Source: Conexibacter sp. CPCC 206217
GTDB lineage: Bacteria > Actinomycetota > Thermoleophilia > Solirubrobacterales > Solirubrobacteraceae
Assembly: GCF_030646165.1 (NCBI RefSeq)
Contig: NZ_JAUTDO010000007.1
Coordinates: 1-64,000, forward strand
DNA: 64,000 nucleotides
Direction of reading: 5' to 3'
The position numbers and the translations under genes are program-made. Below the pieces are notes generated by a model. That model had not been told where the DNA came from, ran no database searches, and saw only the letters and a list, made by a program, of their open reading frames with translations. Below are positions 15,254 to 23,132 of the stretch, one piece after another. Position 1 is the first letter of the stretch. Each line of letters opens with the position of its first letter.

Positions 15254-16455
15254 GCGGCTGGGCGGCGCTGAGGTCGGGCGCCGACCCGCGCGCCCATGCC
15301 CGCGCGCTCGCTCGCACCCGCGAGCACGTGCTCGCCGGCGGTACCGCGCCCGCGACCGTGCGCCCGGTGATCGCCGCATCGTGGCGGCGCGCGCTGCGGC
15401 GCGGCATCGACGCCGACGGCGGCCTGCCGACCGACGCCGTGGGGTCGGAGGAGGCCGCCGCGCGCTGGGAACGGCACCGGCTCGCGCCCGCGCTGCCGGC
15501 GATCCGCGCCGTGCTGTCGGAGGCGCGCCGCCAGACCGGCCACGTCGCGCTCGTCTGCGATCGCGACGGGACGCTGCTGTGGCTGGAGGGCGAGGCGCAG
15601 GCGCTGGAGATCGCGCGCGCCGTGCGGCTGGAGCCCGGGACCAGCTGGAGCGAGCGCTCCGCCGGCACCAACGCGATGGGCACGGCGCTCGTCGCCGGCC
15701 ACCCGCTGCAGGTCTTCTCCTCCGAGCACTTCCTGCGCGCCGCCGGCAGCTGGGTCTGCAGCGCGGCGCCGATCCACGACCCTGCCGACGGCGCGCTGCT
15801 GGGCGTCGTGGACCTCTCCGGGGATGCCCGCACCGCCCACCCGCTGACGCTCGCGATCGTGCGCGCGGCGGCCGCGGCCGCCGCGGCGGACCTGCGGCGG
15901 CTGGATGCGCTGCGGGCAGCGGAGCCGGAGCGTCGCGGCGTCGTCCCCGAGGCCGCCGACGGGCGCGCGCGCCGCCTGCGCGGCGAGTCGCCGGGCGAGG
16001 CGCACGCGGCCGCGGTCGCGGGTGAGCTCCGCATCGAGGCGCTCGGACGCGATCGCGTCCGCCTCGGCGGCGCCGTCGCGCCGCTCGAGCTGTCCCCGCG
16101 CCAGGGCGAGCTGCTGATGCTGCTGTTGCTGCGGCCCGGCGGATGGTCGGCGGAGCAGCTGGCGCTCGAGCTGCTCGGCGAGGGCGGCAGACCGGTCTCC
16201 GTGCGCGCGGGGCTGTCACGCCTGCGCCGCCTGCTCGGCGAGCGGCTCGGCGCGCGTCCCTATCGGCTGCGCGGCGGCGCGTCGGTGGATCTGTTCGAGG
16301 TCGAGGCGGCGATCGAGCGGGGCGACCTCGAGACGGCCCGCGCCCGCTGCGCCGGCCGGCTGCTGCTGCCGCAGTCGCACGTGCCGGCGATCGTCGCGGC
16401 GCGACGGCGGCTGGAGCTGCGCCTGGGTGTCGCGACGGACGGCGATCGATCTTGA
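15250..16455 (+). CDS. GAF-domain transcriptional regulator with C-terminal winged helix
   Basis: The 401-residue protein begins like AcoR/NtrC-type activators: RPVIAASWRRALRRGID near 38-54 and a GAF domain containing LEPGTSWSERSAGTNAMGTA near 127-146. No AAA+ or Fis-like domain follows. Residues about 250-340 instead look like an OmpR/SARP-type winged helix (LELSPRQGELLMLLLL, then VRAGLSRLRRLLGERLGARP). The last 70 residues resemble the start of a helical repeat segment. The GTG start overlaps the P450 stop. It is a plausible local activator that senses a pathway intermediate through GAF; its targets are not known. Confidence 0.75.
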   Translation: MSGWAALRSGADPRAHARALARTREHVLAGGTAPATVRPVIAASWRRALRRGIDADGGLPTDAVGSEEAAARWERHRLAPALPAIRAVLSEARRQTGHVALVCDRDGTLLWLEGEAQALEIARAVRLEPGTSWSERSAGTNAMGTALVAGHPLQVFSSEHFLRAAGSWVCSAAPIHDPADGALLGVVDLSGDARTAHPLTLAIVRAAAAAAAADLRRLDALRAAEPERRGVVPEAADGRARRLRGESPGEAHAAAVAGELRIEALGRDRVRLGGAVAPLELSPRQGELLMLLLLRPGGWSAEQLALELLGEGGRPVSVRAGLSRLRRLLGERLGARPYRLRGGASVDLFEVEAAIERGDLETARARCAGRLLLPQSHVPAIVAARRRLELRLGVATDGDRS

Positions 16456-16486
16456 CAAACATACAAATCATAGGCAGGGTTATCTG
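16452..16486 (+). promoter_or_regulatory. Promoter of the second ADC-fold gene with overlapping GGTTATCTGA element
   Basis: TTGACA at 16452-16457 is a clear -35. A -10 is less clear (TAGGCA at 16471 is too close, TATCTG at 16481 too far). GGTTATCTGATGG runs into the start codon and resembles the island's shared (G/A)TTAT element. TTGACAAACAT echoes TTGACATTCAT at 13137 and TTGACAAGCAT at 21829. Confidence 0.45.
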
Positions 16487-17365
16487 ATGGAACAACATGA
16501 TGGTGGGACGACCGCGACGGCGACGAAGCCGATCTACCGGATGCCGTACGGGTTCGGGCCCTCGGTCGGCCCGCGCCAGGGCCCGGGCGGCCGCAGCTTC
16601 AACGGCGAGTGGGCGCGCACGACGACCGTCGGCGTCGCCTATCGCACCGAGCACGACGCGCTCGTGCCGCTGATGCCGCCGGGCTTCGAGCCGACCGCCG
16701 ACCCGATCGTGCGCGTCCAGTGTCACTTCAACACGGACTTCGCGTGGCTCGCCGGGCGCGGCTACAACTTCGCCGAGGTGCTGTTCTCGGCCGTCTACCG
16801 CGGCGAGGAGGACGAGGTCGAGGGCGATTTCGTCGCGGTCATGTGGGAGAGCAAGGCCGACCCGTGCATACCGGGCCGCGAGGAGATCGGGCTGCCGAAG
16901 CTGTACGCCGACATCCCGGACCTCGAGACGGGCCAGCCGTCGACGAGATTCCACTGCAGCTGGGAGGGCTTCAGATTCCTCGACCTCGAGGTCGAGGGGC
17001 TCTCGCTCAACCCGTGGCCGTACGACAGGGAGGCCAGCGCCGAATCGGCCAAGCTCGGGATCGGCGGCTCCGCCGGCCGCAGCCGCATGTACTACAAGTA
17101 CATCCCCAAGACCGGCGACTGGGGCGAGGCCGACGCCGCCTACGCGACCGTCTCGCCCCCCGGCAACTACGACATGAGAGTGCTCGAGGGCTTCTCGGGC
17201 ACCGGCAGCGTCGAGTTCCACAGAGCGCGCTGGGAGGACCTGCCGACGTTCGTCAACGTCGTCAACAAGCTCGCCGACCTGCCGGTGCTCGAAGTGACCG
17301 ACGCGATGATGGGCCGCGCGATGGTCGCCTTCAACGACCTGCGCGACCAGCGCATCATGCGCTAG
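16487..17365 (+). CDS. Acetoacetate decarboxylase-fold protein (second copy)
   Basis: At 292 residues it is a paralogue of the protein at 13191, sharing IYRMPYGFGPSVGPRQGPGG, the VEGDFVAVMW block and SWEGFRFLD. The Schiff-base region reads GREEIGLPKLYADIP with Lys138; the second lysine is again Leu. The ATG at 16487 has almost no leader ribosome site, but similarity to the paralogue begins at residue 16, so the N-terminal extension EQHDGGTTATATK is probably real. The next gene follows after 12 bases. Two diverged copies suggest two related substrates or a heteromeric complex. Confidence 0.8.
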   Translation: MEQHDGGTTATATKPIYRMPYGFGPSVGPRQGPGGRSFNGEWARTTTVGVAYRTEHDALVPLMPPGFEPTADPIVRVQCHFNTDFAWLAGRGYNFAEVLFSAVYRGEEDEVEGDFVAVMWESKADPCIPGREEIGLPKLYADIPDLETGQPSTRFHCSWEGFRFLDLEVEGLSLNPWPYDREASAESAKLGIGGSAGRSRMYYKYIPKTGDWGEADAAYATVSPPGNYDMRVLEGFSGTGSVEFHRARWEDLPTFVNVVNKLADLPVLEVTDAMMGRAMVAFNDLRDQRIMR

Positions 17366-17377
17366 GAGGGCGAGACG

Positions 17378-17893
17378 ATGGGTGAGCGCTCCAACGACGA
17401 GCTCGGCCGGCGCCTGCGCCGGCTCGAGGACCGCGCCGAGCTGCACGACCTCGTCGTGCGCTACTTCTTCGCGTGCGACGACGACGACTGGGACGCGCTC
17501 TCGGAGGTCTTCTCCAACGACGCCGAGTTCGCGGGCGCCTTCGGCCGCGACCAGGTCGTCGAGGTGATGGCCGAGAGCCGTTCCGAGATGGGTCCCACGA
17601 TCCACACGCCGGACGGGATCCTGTTCACCTTCGACGAGGGCGACGACGACGTCGCTCACGGCGTGATCGGCGCCCACTGGGAGCTGTCGGTCGACGGCAG
17701 AACGCTCTACGGCGCCGTCCGCTACGAGGACGAGTACGTGCGCGAACGCGGGAGCTGGCGGATTCGCCGCCGCTCGCACCGCGTGGCGCACATCGGGCCG
17801 TGGGAGGAGGTCGCCACGTCGCTGACGACCGAGACGCCCGTGCGCTGGCCGGGCAGAGCGCCCGCAGCCGCCGATCTGCCGGTGTCGGGCTGA
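17378..17893 (+). CDS. SnoaL-like / NTF2-fold protein
   Basis: The 171-residue protein fits the SnoaL-like polyketide cyclase/limonene-epoxide-hydrolase fold. It has an N-terminal helix LGRRLRRLEDRAELHDLVVR, then YFFACDDDDWDALSEVFSND and a final strand WRIRRRSHRVAHIGPW. Such proteins act as hydrolases, dehydratases or isomerases on cyclic substrates. An AGGAGG site precedes the ATG. It is the last gene of the unit with the ADC-fold protein. A precise reaction cannot be assigned. Confidence 0.75.
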   Translation: MGERSNDELGRRLRRLEDRAELHDLVVRYFFACDDDDWDALSEVFSNDAEFAGAFGRDQVVEVMAESRSEMGPTIHTPDGILFTFDEGDDDVAHGVIGAHWELSVDGRTLYGAVRYEDEYVRERGSWRIRRRSHRVAHIGPWEEVATSLTTETPVRWPGRAPAAADLPVSG

Positions 17894-17924
17894 CCACAGC
17901 CCTCCGCCGGTGGGCGGTGTCGGT

Positions 17925-17948
17925 CGCCGGGCGCAGCCTCGCCCGGCG
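17925..17948. terminator. Hairpin terminator between convergent genes
   Basis: A 9-bp perfect stem (CGCCGGGCG at 17925-17933 and CGCCCGGCG at 17940-17948) with a 6-base loop lies between the SnoaL-like gene and the convergent acyl-CoA dehydrogenase. Confidence 0.6.
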
Positions 17949-17958
17949 GCCGGCGCCT

Positions 17959-19164
17959 CTAGCGGCGCTGGTCGAAGGAGCGGCCGAGCGTCTCGGCCAC
18001 GATGCGCGTGCGCTGCATGCTCGGGGTGCCGCCTGCGAGCGCCCAGCCGTGCGCGTCGCGGTGCAGGCGCTCGATCCCGTAGTCCTCGGTGTAGCCGTTG
18101 CCGCCGTGCAGCTGCATCGCCAGGTCGCTGACGCGCTTGGCCATCTCGTTGGCGGTGCACTTCGCGAGCGAGACCTCGAGCGGGTCCGGCAGCCCGGTCC
18201 CGGCCGAGATCGCGGCGCGGTAGAGCAGCAGCCGCGCGGCCTCGACCTGCAGGATCATGTCGGCGAGCGTCATCTGCACGCTCTGGAACTCGATCAGCGG
18301 CTTGCCGAACTGCTCGCGCTCGAGCACGTACTCCTTCGTGCGGTCGAGCGCCGCCTGGCCGATCGCGAGGCTCATCGTCGCGTTGCCCAGCCGCTCGACC
18401 GAGAAGCCGGTGAACAGCTCGCGGAAGCGGCCGGGGCCGACCAGCACGTTCTCCGCCGGCACGACGACGTCGTCGAAGATCAGGTCGCACGAGGGGATCC
18501 CGCGGAAGCCCATCAGCTTCTCCTGGATCCCGTACGTGAAGCCGGGCGTGCCGGCGTCGACGACGATCGCGCCGATCCCCTTGGCGCCGGGCACGTCGCT
18601 CATGCGCGCGTAGACGAGGTAGTGGTCGGCGTGGCCGCCGTTGGAGATCCACCGCTTCGTCCCGTTGACGAGGTAGCCGCCGTCGTGGGGGACCGCGGAG
18701 GTCGTCATGTCGGTCGCGCCCGAGCCGGCGTCCGGCTCGGAGATCGCGACGGCGATCGTCGCGTCGCCGGCGATCACGGCGGGCAGCCAGCGCTCACGCT
18801 GCTCCTCGCTGCCGAGCAGGTTGACGACCTGCGCCGGCCCGGTGTTCGCCTCGAACACCTGGAACGCCGCCGGCCGGCATTCCTTCGCCAGCTCCTCGAT
18901 CACGATCAGCGCGTCCAACAGCGGCAGGTCGGTGCCGCCGAAGCGCTCGGGCAGCGAGATGCCGAGCATGCCGAGCGCGCCGAGCCGCCGCCGCTCCTCG
19001 AGCGGGAAGGACGCGCGCTGCTCGTCCCACTCGGCTGCGCGCGGCCGGTACCGCTCGCGCGCGAGCCGCGACGCGGTCTCGCGCATCTGTCGTTGCTCGT
19101 CTGTCAGCTCGAAGGCTGACCGGGGCGCCGCGGATGCGTCCGGCGCCGGGGTTGTGGATGCCAA
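17959..19164 (-). CDS. Acyl-CoA dehydrogenase
   Basis: This 401-residue flavoenzyme shows FELTDEQRQMRETASRLARE at the N-terminus, AISEPDAGSGATDMTTSA for FAD and substrate contacts, and GGNGYTEDYGIERLHRDA at the C-terminus, where the family keeps its active-site segment. It would introduce a double bond into an acyl-CoA. The probable start is TTG at 19164, preceded by an AGGACGAGG ribosome site; no ATG or GTG fits better. It is divergent from the P450 at 19330 and shares that control region. Confidence 0.9.
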   Translation of the reverse strand: MASTTPAPDASAAPRSAFELTDEQRQMRETASRLARERYRPRAAEWDEQRASFPLEERRRLGALGMLGISLPERFGGTDLPLLDALIVIEELAKECRPAAFQVFEANTGPAQVVNLLGSEEQRERWLPAVIAGDATIAVAISEPDAGSGATDMTTSAVPHDGGYLVNGTKRWISNGGHADHYLVYARMSDVPGAKGIGAIVVDAGTPGFTYGIQEKLMGFRGIPSCDLIFDDVVVPAENVLVGPGRFRELFTGFSVERLGNATMSLAIGQAALDRTKEYVLEREQFGKPLIEFQSVQMTLADMILQVEAARLLLYRAAISAGTGLPDPLEVSLAKCTANEMAKRVSDLAMQLHGGNGYTEDYGIERLHRDAHGWALAGGTPSMQRTRIVAETLGRSFDQRR

Positions 19165-19222
19165 GGCCTCGTCCTAGCTGGTGGGTACTGCGGTCGGTAG
19201 GTGCTCACGACACGCACTATTG

Positions 19223-19245
19223 TTTATACAGTTATACTAGTTGTC
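19223..19245. promoter_or_regulatory. AT-rich operator/promoter in divergent region
   Basis: TTTATACAGTTATACTAGTTGTC lies 58 bases upstream of the minus-strand acyl-CoA dehydrogenase. It contains CAGTTATACTAG, matching the elements at 37236 and 40854. On the minus strand TATAAC and TATAAA are possible -10 sequences. Confidence 0.5.
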
Positions 19246-19280
19246 ATGGCCGGCGGCAAGCTTGCGCTCCGGGCCTAGCG

Positions 19281-19298
19281 CTGATAATGGTAAGACGG
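19281..19298 (+). promoter_or_regulatory. -10 region with conserved flank TGATAATGGTAAGACGG
   Basis: GATAAT (19283-19288) is a good -10 for the P450 at 19330. The surrounding 17 bases differ at only one position from the sequence at 38977-38993 before the small gene at 39013, so more than a -10 is conserved. Confidence 0.55.
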
Positions 19299-19329
19299 AT
19301 CTCTACGGAGAGACGGAGGAGAGAGCACG

Positions 19330-20574
19330 ATGTCGGCAGTGAAACCAGCCGTCGATCTGGCGGATCCCGAGAGCGTCGTCACCGCGCTGCTGTACGGCCA
19401 GCCGCTCGCGCTGGACGATCCGTATGCGCTCTACGGCGCGCTGCGCGAACAGGCGCCGATCCACGAGAGCCGCGAGCACGACCTGTGGGTGCTCTCGCGC
19501 TACACGGACGTGATGGCGGCGCTGCGCCATCCTGGCATGAGCATGTCGGCCGGGCTGACGAGCGATCCGCGCTACGCGTCCAGCGCGACGCTGCAGATGT
19601 TCGGCGGCTCGATGCTGTTCTGCGACGATCCGGCCAGTCATGCGCGCGAGCGCCGGCTCGTGCGCCAGGCGTTCACGCGCCAGACGGTCCAGGGGCTGCG
19701 CGAGACGACGCAGCAGCTCGTCGACGAGCTGCTGGCGCAGTGCGCCGAGCGCGGCTCGTTCGACTACATGGGCGACTTCGTCGAGCACGTCCCGGTCGCG
19801 GTGATCTGCCGGATGCTCGGCGTCCCGGAGGCGGACATCCCGACCTTCGCGGAGTGGAACTTCCTGATCACGACCGGCACCGGCGCGGTCGTCACCGACG
19901 AGCACATGGCGCGCGTCGACGAGGCCGCGCTGAGCCTCAGAGCGTATCTCGCCGACCTGCTGGAGGAGCGCAGAAAGACGCCCGGGGAGGACCTGCTCAG
20001 CAAGCTGATCCAGGCGCGCGACGGCGGCGATCAGCTGTCGAGCGAGGAGACCGCCGCGATGGCCTTCCTGCTGCTCGCGGCCGGCTCGGACACGACCGCC
20101 GCCTTCCTCGGCGCCGCGCTCGTCGCGCTGCTGCGCAACCCCGACCAGCTGCGGCTGCTGCGCGAGCGGCGCGAGCTGCTGCCGGGGGCGCTCGAAGAGC
20201 TGCTGCGGTTCGAGGCGCCGGTCCACTTCGGGATCATGCGGACGGTCACCGCGCCGTTCGCGCTGGAGCAGGTCGAGATCCCGGTCGGTGCGCGCGTCTG
20301 GACGATCCTGTCCGGCGGCAACCGCGACCCGCGCCGCTTCGAGGCGCCCGACCGGCTCGACATCACGCGCGAGAACGTCCGTCACCTCGGCTTCGCGCAG
20401 GGAATGCACATGTGCCTGGGCGCGATGCTCGCGCGGATGGAGTCGGAGGTCGTGATGACGAGTGTGCTGGATCGCTTCTCCGACCTGCAGCTCGAGCAGG
20501 ACCCGGTCCCGTGGGTCAACCACGGCAACCTGCGCGGGATCGCCCGCCTCGACGTCGCCGCGACGGTGGCCTGA
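19330..20574 (+). CDS. Cytochrome P450
   Basis: The 414-residue P450 has AGSDTT at 251-256, ExxR at 290-293 and the heme Cys at 362 in GFAQGMHMCLG. It is the paralogue of the enzyme at 14021. GGAGGAGAG precedes the ATG. The mycofactocin-type SDR begins one base after its stop, and a seven-iron ferredoxin follows. The order P450, alcohol dehydrogenase, ferredoxin implies hydroxylation of a C-H bond and then oxidation of the resulting alcohol. Confidence 0.93.
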   Translation: MSAVKPAVDLADPESVVTALLYGQPLALDDPYALYGALREQAPIHESREHDLWVLSRYTDVMAALRHPGMSMSAGLTSDPRYASSATLQMFGGSMLFCDDPASHARERRLVRQAFTRQTVQGLRETTQQLVDELLAQCAERGSFDYMGDFVEHVPVAVICRMLGVPEADIPTFAEWNFLITTGTGAVVTDEHMARVDEAALSLRAYLADLLEERRKTPGEDLLSKLIQARDGGDQLSSEETAAMAFLLLAAGSDTTAAFLGAALVALLRNPDQLRLLRERRELLPGALEELLRFEAPVHFGIMRTVTAPFALEQVEIPVGARVWTILSGGNRDPRRFEAPDRLDITRENVRHLGFAQGMHMCLGAMLARMESEVVMTSVLDRFSDLQLEQDPVPWVNHGNLRGIARLDVAATVA

Positions 20575-20575
20575 G

Positions 20576-21415
20576 GTGGCCTCCGGAGGATCGTTGGAGG
20601 GGCGCGTCGCGCTCGTGACCGGCGCCGCGCGCGGCATCGGCCGCGCGAGCGCCGTGCGGCTCGCGCGCGAGGGCGCCGACGTCGTGCTGCTCGACCTCTG
20701 CCGGGACCTCGCCGCCAGCCCGTATCGGCTGGCGGTCGACGAGGACCTGAGCGAGACGGCGCGGCTGGTCGAGGCGGCCGGCGGGCGCGCGCTCGCGCGC
20801 CGCGCCGACGTGCGCGAGCAGGGCGAGCTCGACGCCGCCGTCGCCGACGCGCTGCAGACGTTCGGCCGCCTCGACGTCGTCGTGCCGAACGCCGGCGTCG
20901 CCTCGTTCGGCAGAGCGTGGGAGCTGACCGAGGAGCAGTGGAGGACCGTGATCGACGTCGTCCTGACCGGCGTCTGGCACACGCTCAAGGCTGTGGTCCC
21001 GACGTTGATCGAGGCTGGCCGCGGCGGCTCGATCGTCATCGTCGGCTCAGCCGTCGGCACGCGGCCGGCGCAGAACCACGCCCACTACGTCGCCGCCAAG
21101 CACGGCGTCGTCGGCCTGGCGCGCGCGTTCGCGCTGGAGGTCGCCGAGCACAGCATCCGCGTCAACGTCGTCGCGCCCGGATCGGTTCGCACCGAGCTGG
21201 CCGGCAGCGACGCGATCGCGAAGCTGATGCGCCCCGATCTGGAGGCGCCGAGAATCTCCGACGCGAGCGAGATCATGCGGGCCAACCACGCGCTCCCGGT
21301 GCAGTGGGCCGAGCCCGACGACGTCGCCGCCGCCGTCGCGTGGCTGGCCGGCGAGCAGTCGCGCTACGTCACCGGCGCGGTCCTGCCGGTCGACGCCGGC
21401 TGGGTCATTAATTGA
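20576..21415 (+). CDS. Mycofactocin-coupled SDR family alcohol dehydrogenase
   Basis: A Rossmann enzyme of 279 residues with GAARGIGRA for nicotinamide cofactor, catalytic Ser in VIVGSA, and YVAAKHG as the Tyr/Lys pair. Directly after VVLLDLCRD comes an insert (ASPYRLAVDEDLSETARLVE) that is diagnostic of the mycofactocin-dependent SDR subfamily, in which NAD is tightly held and electrons leave through the peptide-derived cofactor mycofactocin. Carveol dehydrogenase belongs to this group. The start is GTG 20576, two bases after the P450 stop. It probably oxidises the alcohol made by that P450. Confidence 0.9.
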   Translation: MASGGSLEGRVALVTGAARGIGRASAVRLAREGADVVLLDLCRDLAASPYRLAVDEDLSETARLVEAAGGRALARRADVREQGELDAAVADALQTFGRLDVVVPNAGVASFGRAWELTEEQWRTVIDVVLTGVWHTLKAVVPTLIEAGRGGSIVIVGSAVGTRPAQNHAHYVAAKHGVVGLARAFALEVAEHSIRVNVVAPGSVRTELAGSDAIAKLMRPDLEAPRISDASEIMRANHALPVQWAEPDDVAAAVAWLAGEQSRYVTGAVLPVDAGWVIN

Positions 21416-21428
21416 GAGAGGTGTTGCT

Positions 21429-21689
21429 GTGACGTACGTGATCACCGAGCTGTGCGCGTCGATGAAGGACACCTCCTGCGTGGAGGTCTGCCCGGTCGAC
21501 TGCATCCACCCGACGCCGGACGAGCCGGGGTACGAGGAGGCCGAGCAGCTGCACATCGACCCGACGGAGTGCATCGACTGCGACGCATGCGCGCAGTCGT
21601 GCCCGGTCGGCGCGATCTTCGCGGAGAAGAACGTGCCGGCGGAGTGGTCGCTGGCGACCGCGGCGAACGCCGACTACTTCAGCGGCTGA
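21429..21689 (+). CDS. Seven-iron ferredoxin (3Fe-4S/4Fe-4S), FdxA-like
   Basis: The 86-residue protein starts MTYVITELC and has Cys9, Cys17 and Cys21 in the first motif and Cys48, Cys51, Cys54 and Cys58 in the second (ECIDCDACAQSCP). A Cys at the usual fourth place of the first motif is missing, which is typical of 3Fe-4S plus 4Fe-4S ferredoxins. It starts with GTG at 21429 after GAGAGAGG. It may donate electrons to the P450 upstream. A hairpin terminator follows at 21709. Confidence 0.92.
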   Translation: MTYVITELCASMKDTSCVEVCPVDCIHPTPDEPGYEEAEQLHIDPTECIDCDACAQSCPVGAIFAEKNVPAEWSLATAANADYFSG

Positions 21690-21708
21690 GGCCTCGGAGA
21701 CCCGTCGC

Positions 21709-21740
21709 AGCGGCCCGCTGGCGAATGCTCGCGGGCCGCT
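21709..21740 (+). terminator. Hairpin terminator after ferredoxin
   Basis: AGCGGCCCGC (21709-21718) pairs perfectly with GCGGGCCGCT (21731-21740) around a 12-base loop. It ends the P450/SDR/ferredoxin unit before the transporter operon. Confidence 0.7.
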
Positions 21741-21828
21741 GCCGCCTGTTCGCGGCGGGTCCCCGCTGCCCGCCAGGCCCCGTCTGGACTGAGGTCGGGA
21801 CAGCACCCCGCTTGCCGGTGCCAAGACG

Positions 21829-21865
21829 TTGACAAGCATTGCAACTATGACTATCGTAACCACTG
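21829..21865 (+). promoter_or_regulatory. Strong sigma70-type promoter of the first transporter operon
   Basis: TTGACA (21829-21834) and TATCGT (21852-21857) have the ideal 17-base spacing. The following CGTAACCACTG is, on the minus strand, CAGTGGTTACG, a weak version of the shared (G/A)TTAT element. Confidence 0.7.
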
Positions 21866-21943
21866 TATGAGCGAACGCCTCGCGCCCGCCTCCGACGGCG
21901 GTGCAGCGGGACGATCCGTACAGCAATCCTGAGGAGGAGAGCG

Positions 21944-23104
21944 ATGGCAGGACGGATGACCTGGCGCTTCGCTGCGCTGTTGGCTGCGCTGTGCCTGCTT
22001 GCGGCGGGCGTCGCAGCCTGCGGCAGCAGCAGCGACGACAGCGGTGGCGGCGGCAGCACCAGCAGCAGCGGCAGTACCAGCAGCAGTTCGTCCGGTGGTG
22101 ACGACGCGGCTGCGGAAGCGGCGAGACTCGTCGAGCCGTTCAAGACGCGGCCGACCAGAATCGAGGTCAGCGAGCCGATCACGAGACCGATCCCGGAGGG
22201 CAAGAAGATCGACTTCCTGACGTGCTCCTCGCCGGGCTGCGCGAGAATAGCCGACTACTTCGAGCAGGCCGTCGAGAAGCTCGGCTGGAGCGCGAAGGTG
22301 ATCGAGGTCGACGCGACCGCGGACGCGATCAACAGAGCGTACGACACGGCGATCCGCGACAAGCCCGACGGCCTCGTCGTCGTCGCGGTCTCGTCACAGG
22401 TCGCGAGAAACAAGCTCGCCGAGATCGAGCGGATGAGAATCCCGGTCGTCACGGTCCAGGATCCCGACGTCCCGTTCGGGCCGATCATCGCGAGCATCTA
22501 CACGCACGACTCGTCGCTGCGCGTCGGCAGAGCCCACGCCGACGACCTGATCGCCGCCGGCTGCGGCGACGGCACGACCGTCTACATCGACGTCGGCGGC
22601 TTCATCGTCCTGGAGTACATGCGCAGAGGCTTCGAGGAGGAGGTCAAGCGGCTGGCGCCCGACATGAAGATCAAGCGCGTCGACATCGCCGCGACCAAGG
22701 AGGGCAACGCGCAGGACGCCGTCATCGGCGCGATCCGCTCCTCGCCGGACACGAAGTGCGTCTTCGGCGCCTCCGATCCGCTCATCACCGGCTTGCCGCA
22801 GGCGGTCAGAAGCGCCGGCGTGTCGAGACCGCTGCAGTACTTCAGCGACTTCGGCGGCGACACGACGCTGCAGTACATCAACGACGGCATCGCGACGTCG
22901 ACCAACCAGGGCGACCCGAGCTCGTGGGCGTACCTGCTGACCGACACGCTCGCGCGGCACTTCGCCGGGCAGTCGGTCCAGCCCGACCAGGACGCGCTCC
23001 AGAACATCTGGATCGTCGACAAGGACAACGCGCTCGACAGAATCCCCGAGTCCAACGTCGAGGACATGGTCCAGCAGTACGAGAGACTCTGGGGCAAGGG
23101 CTGA
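21944..23104 (+). CDS. Sugar-type ABC transporter substrate-binding lipoprotein
   Basis: This is a secreted binding protein of 386 residues. A signal peptide (MTWRFAALLAALCLLAAGVA) ends in the lipobox VAAC, with Cys near residue 25, followed by a Ser/Gly linker. The mature part has the two-lobed periplasmic-binding-protein fold of the ribose family (KPDGLVVVAVSSQVARNKL, IPVVTVQDPDVPFG, CVFGASDPLITGLPQAV). It delivers a solute to the ATPase and permease encoded next. About 13 of 24 arginines are AGA, unusual for this GC-rich DNA. Despite the family name, the ligand need not be a sugar; context suggests the island's substrate. Confidence 0.9.
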   Translation: MAGRMTWRFAALLAALCLLAAGVAACGSSSDDSGGGGSTSSSGSTSSSSSGGDDAAAEAARLVEPFKTRPTRIEVSEPITRPIPEGKKIDFLTCSSPGCARIADYFEQAVEKLGWSAKVIEVDATADAINRAYDTAIRDKPDGLVVVAVSSQVARNKLAEIERMRIPVVTVQDPDVPFGPIIASIYTHDSSLRVGRAHADDLIAAGCGDGTTVYIDVGGFIVLEYMRRGFEEEVKRLAPDMKIKRVDIAATKEGNAQDAVIGAIRSSPDTKCVFGASDPLITGLPQAVRSAGVSRPLQYFSDFGGDTTLQYINDGIATSTNQGDPSSWAYLLTDTLARHFAGQSVQPDQDALQNIWIVDKDNALDRIPESNVEDMVQQYERLWGKG

Positions 23105-23132
23105 GCGCGAAGGCGATCGAGAGGTGGCTCCA

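Noticed and set aside
13748..18652. Very long antisense open frame (1634 codons) on the minus strand
   Set aside because: It runs opposite to six well-supported genes, has a low-complexity Arg/Ala-rich translation and no domain; long antisense frames are expected at this GC content.
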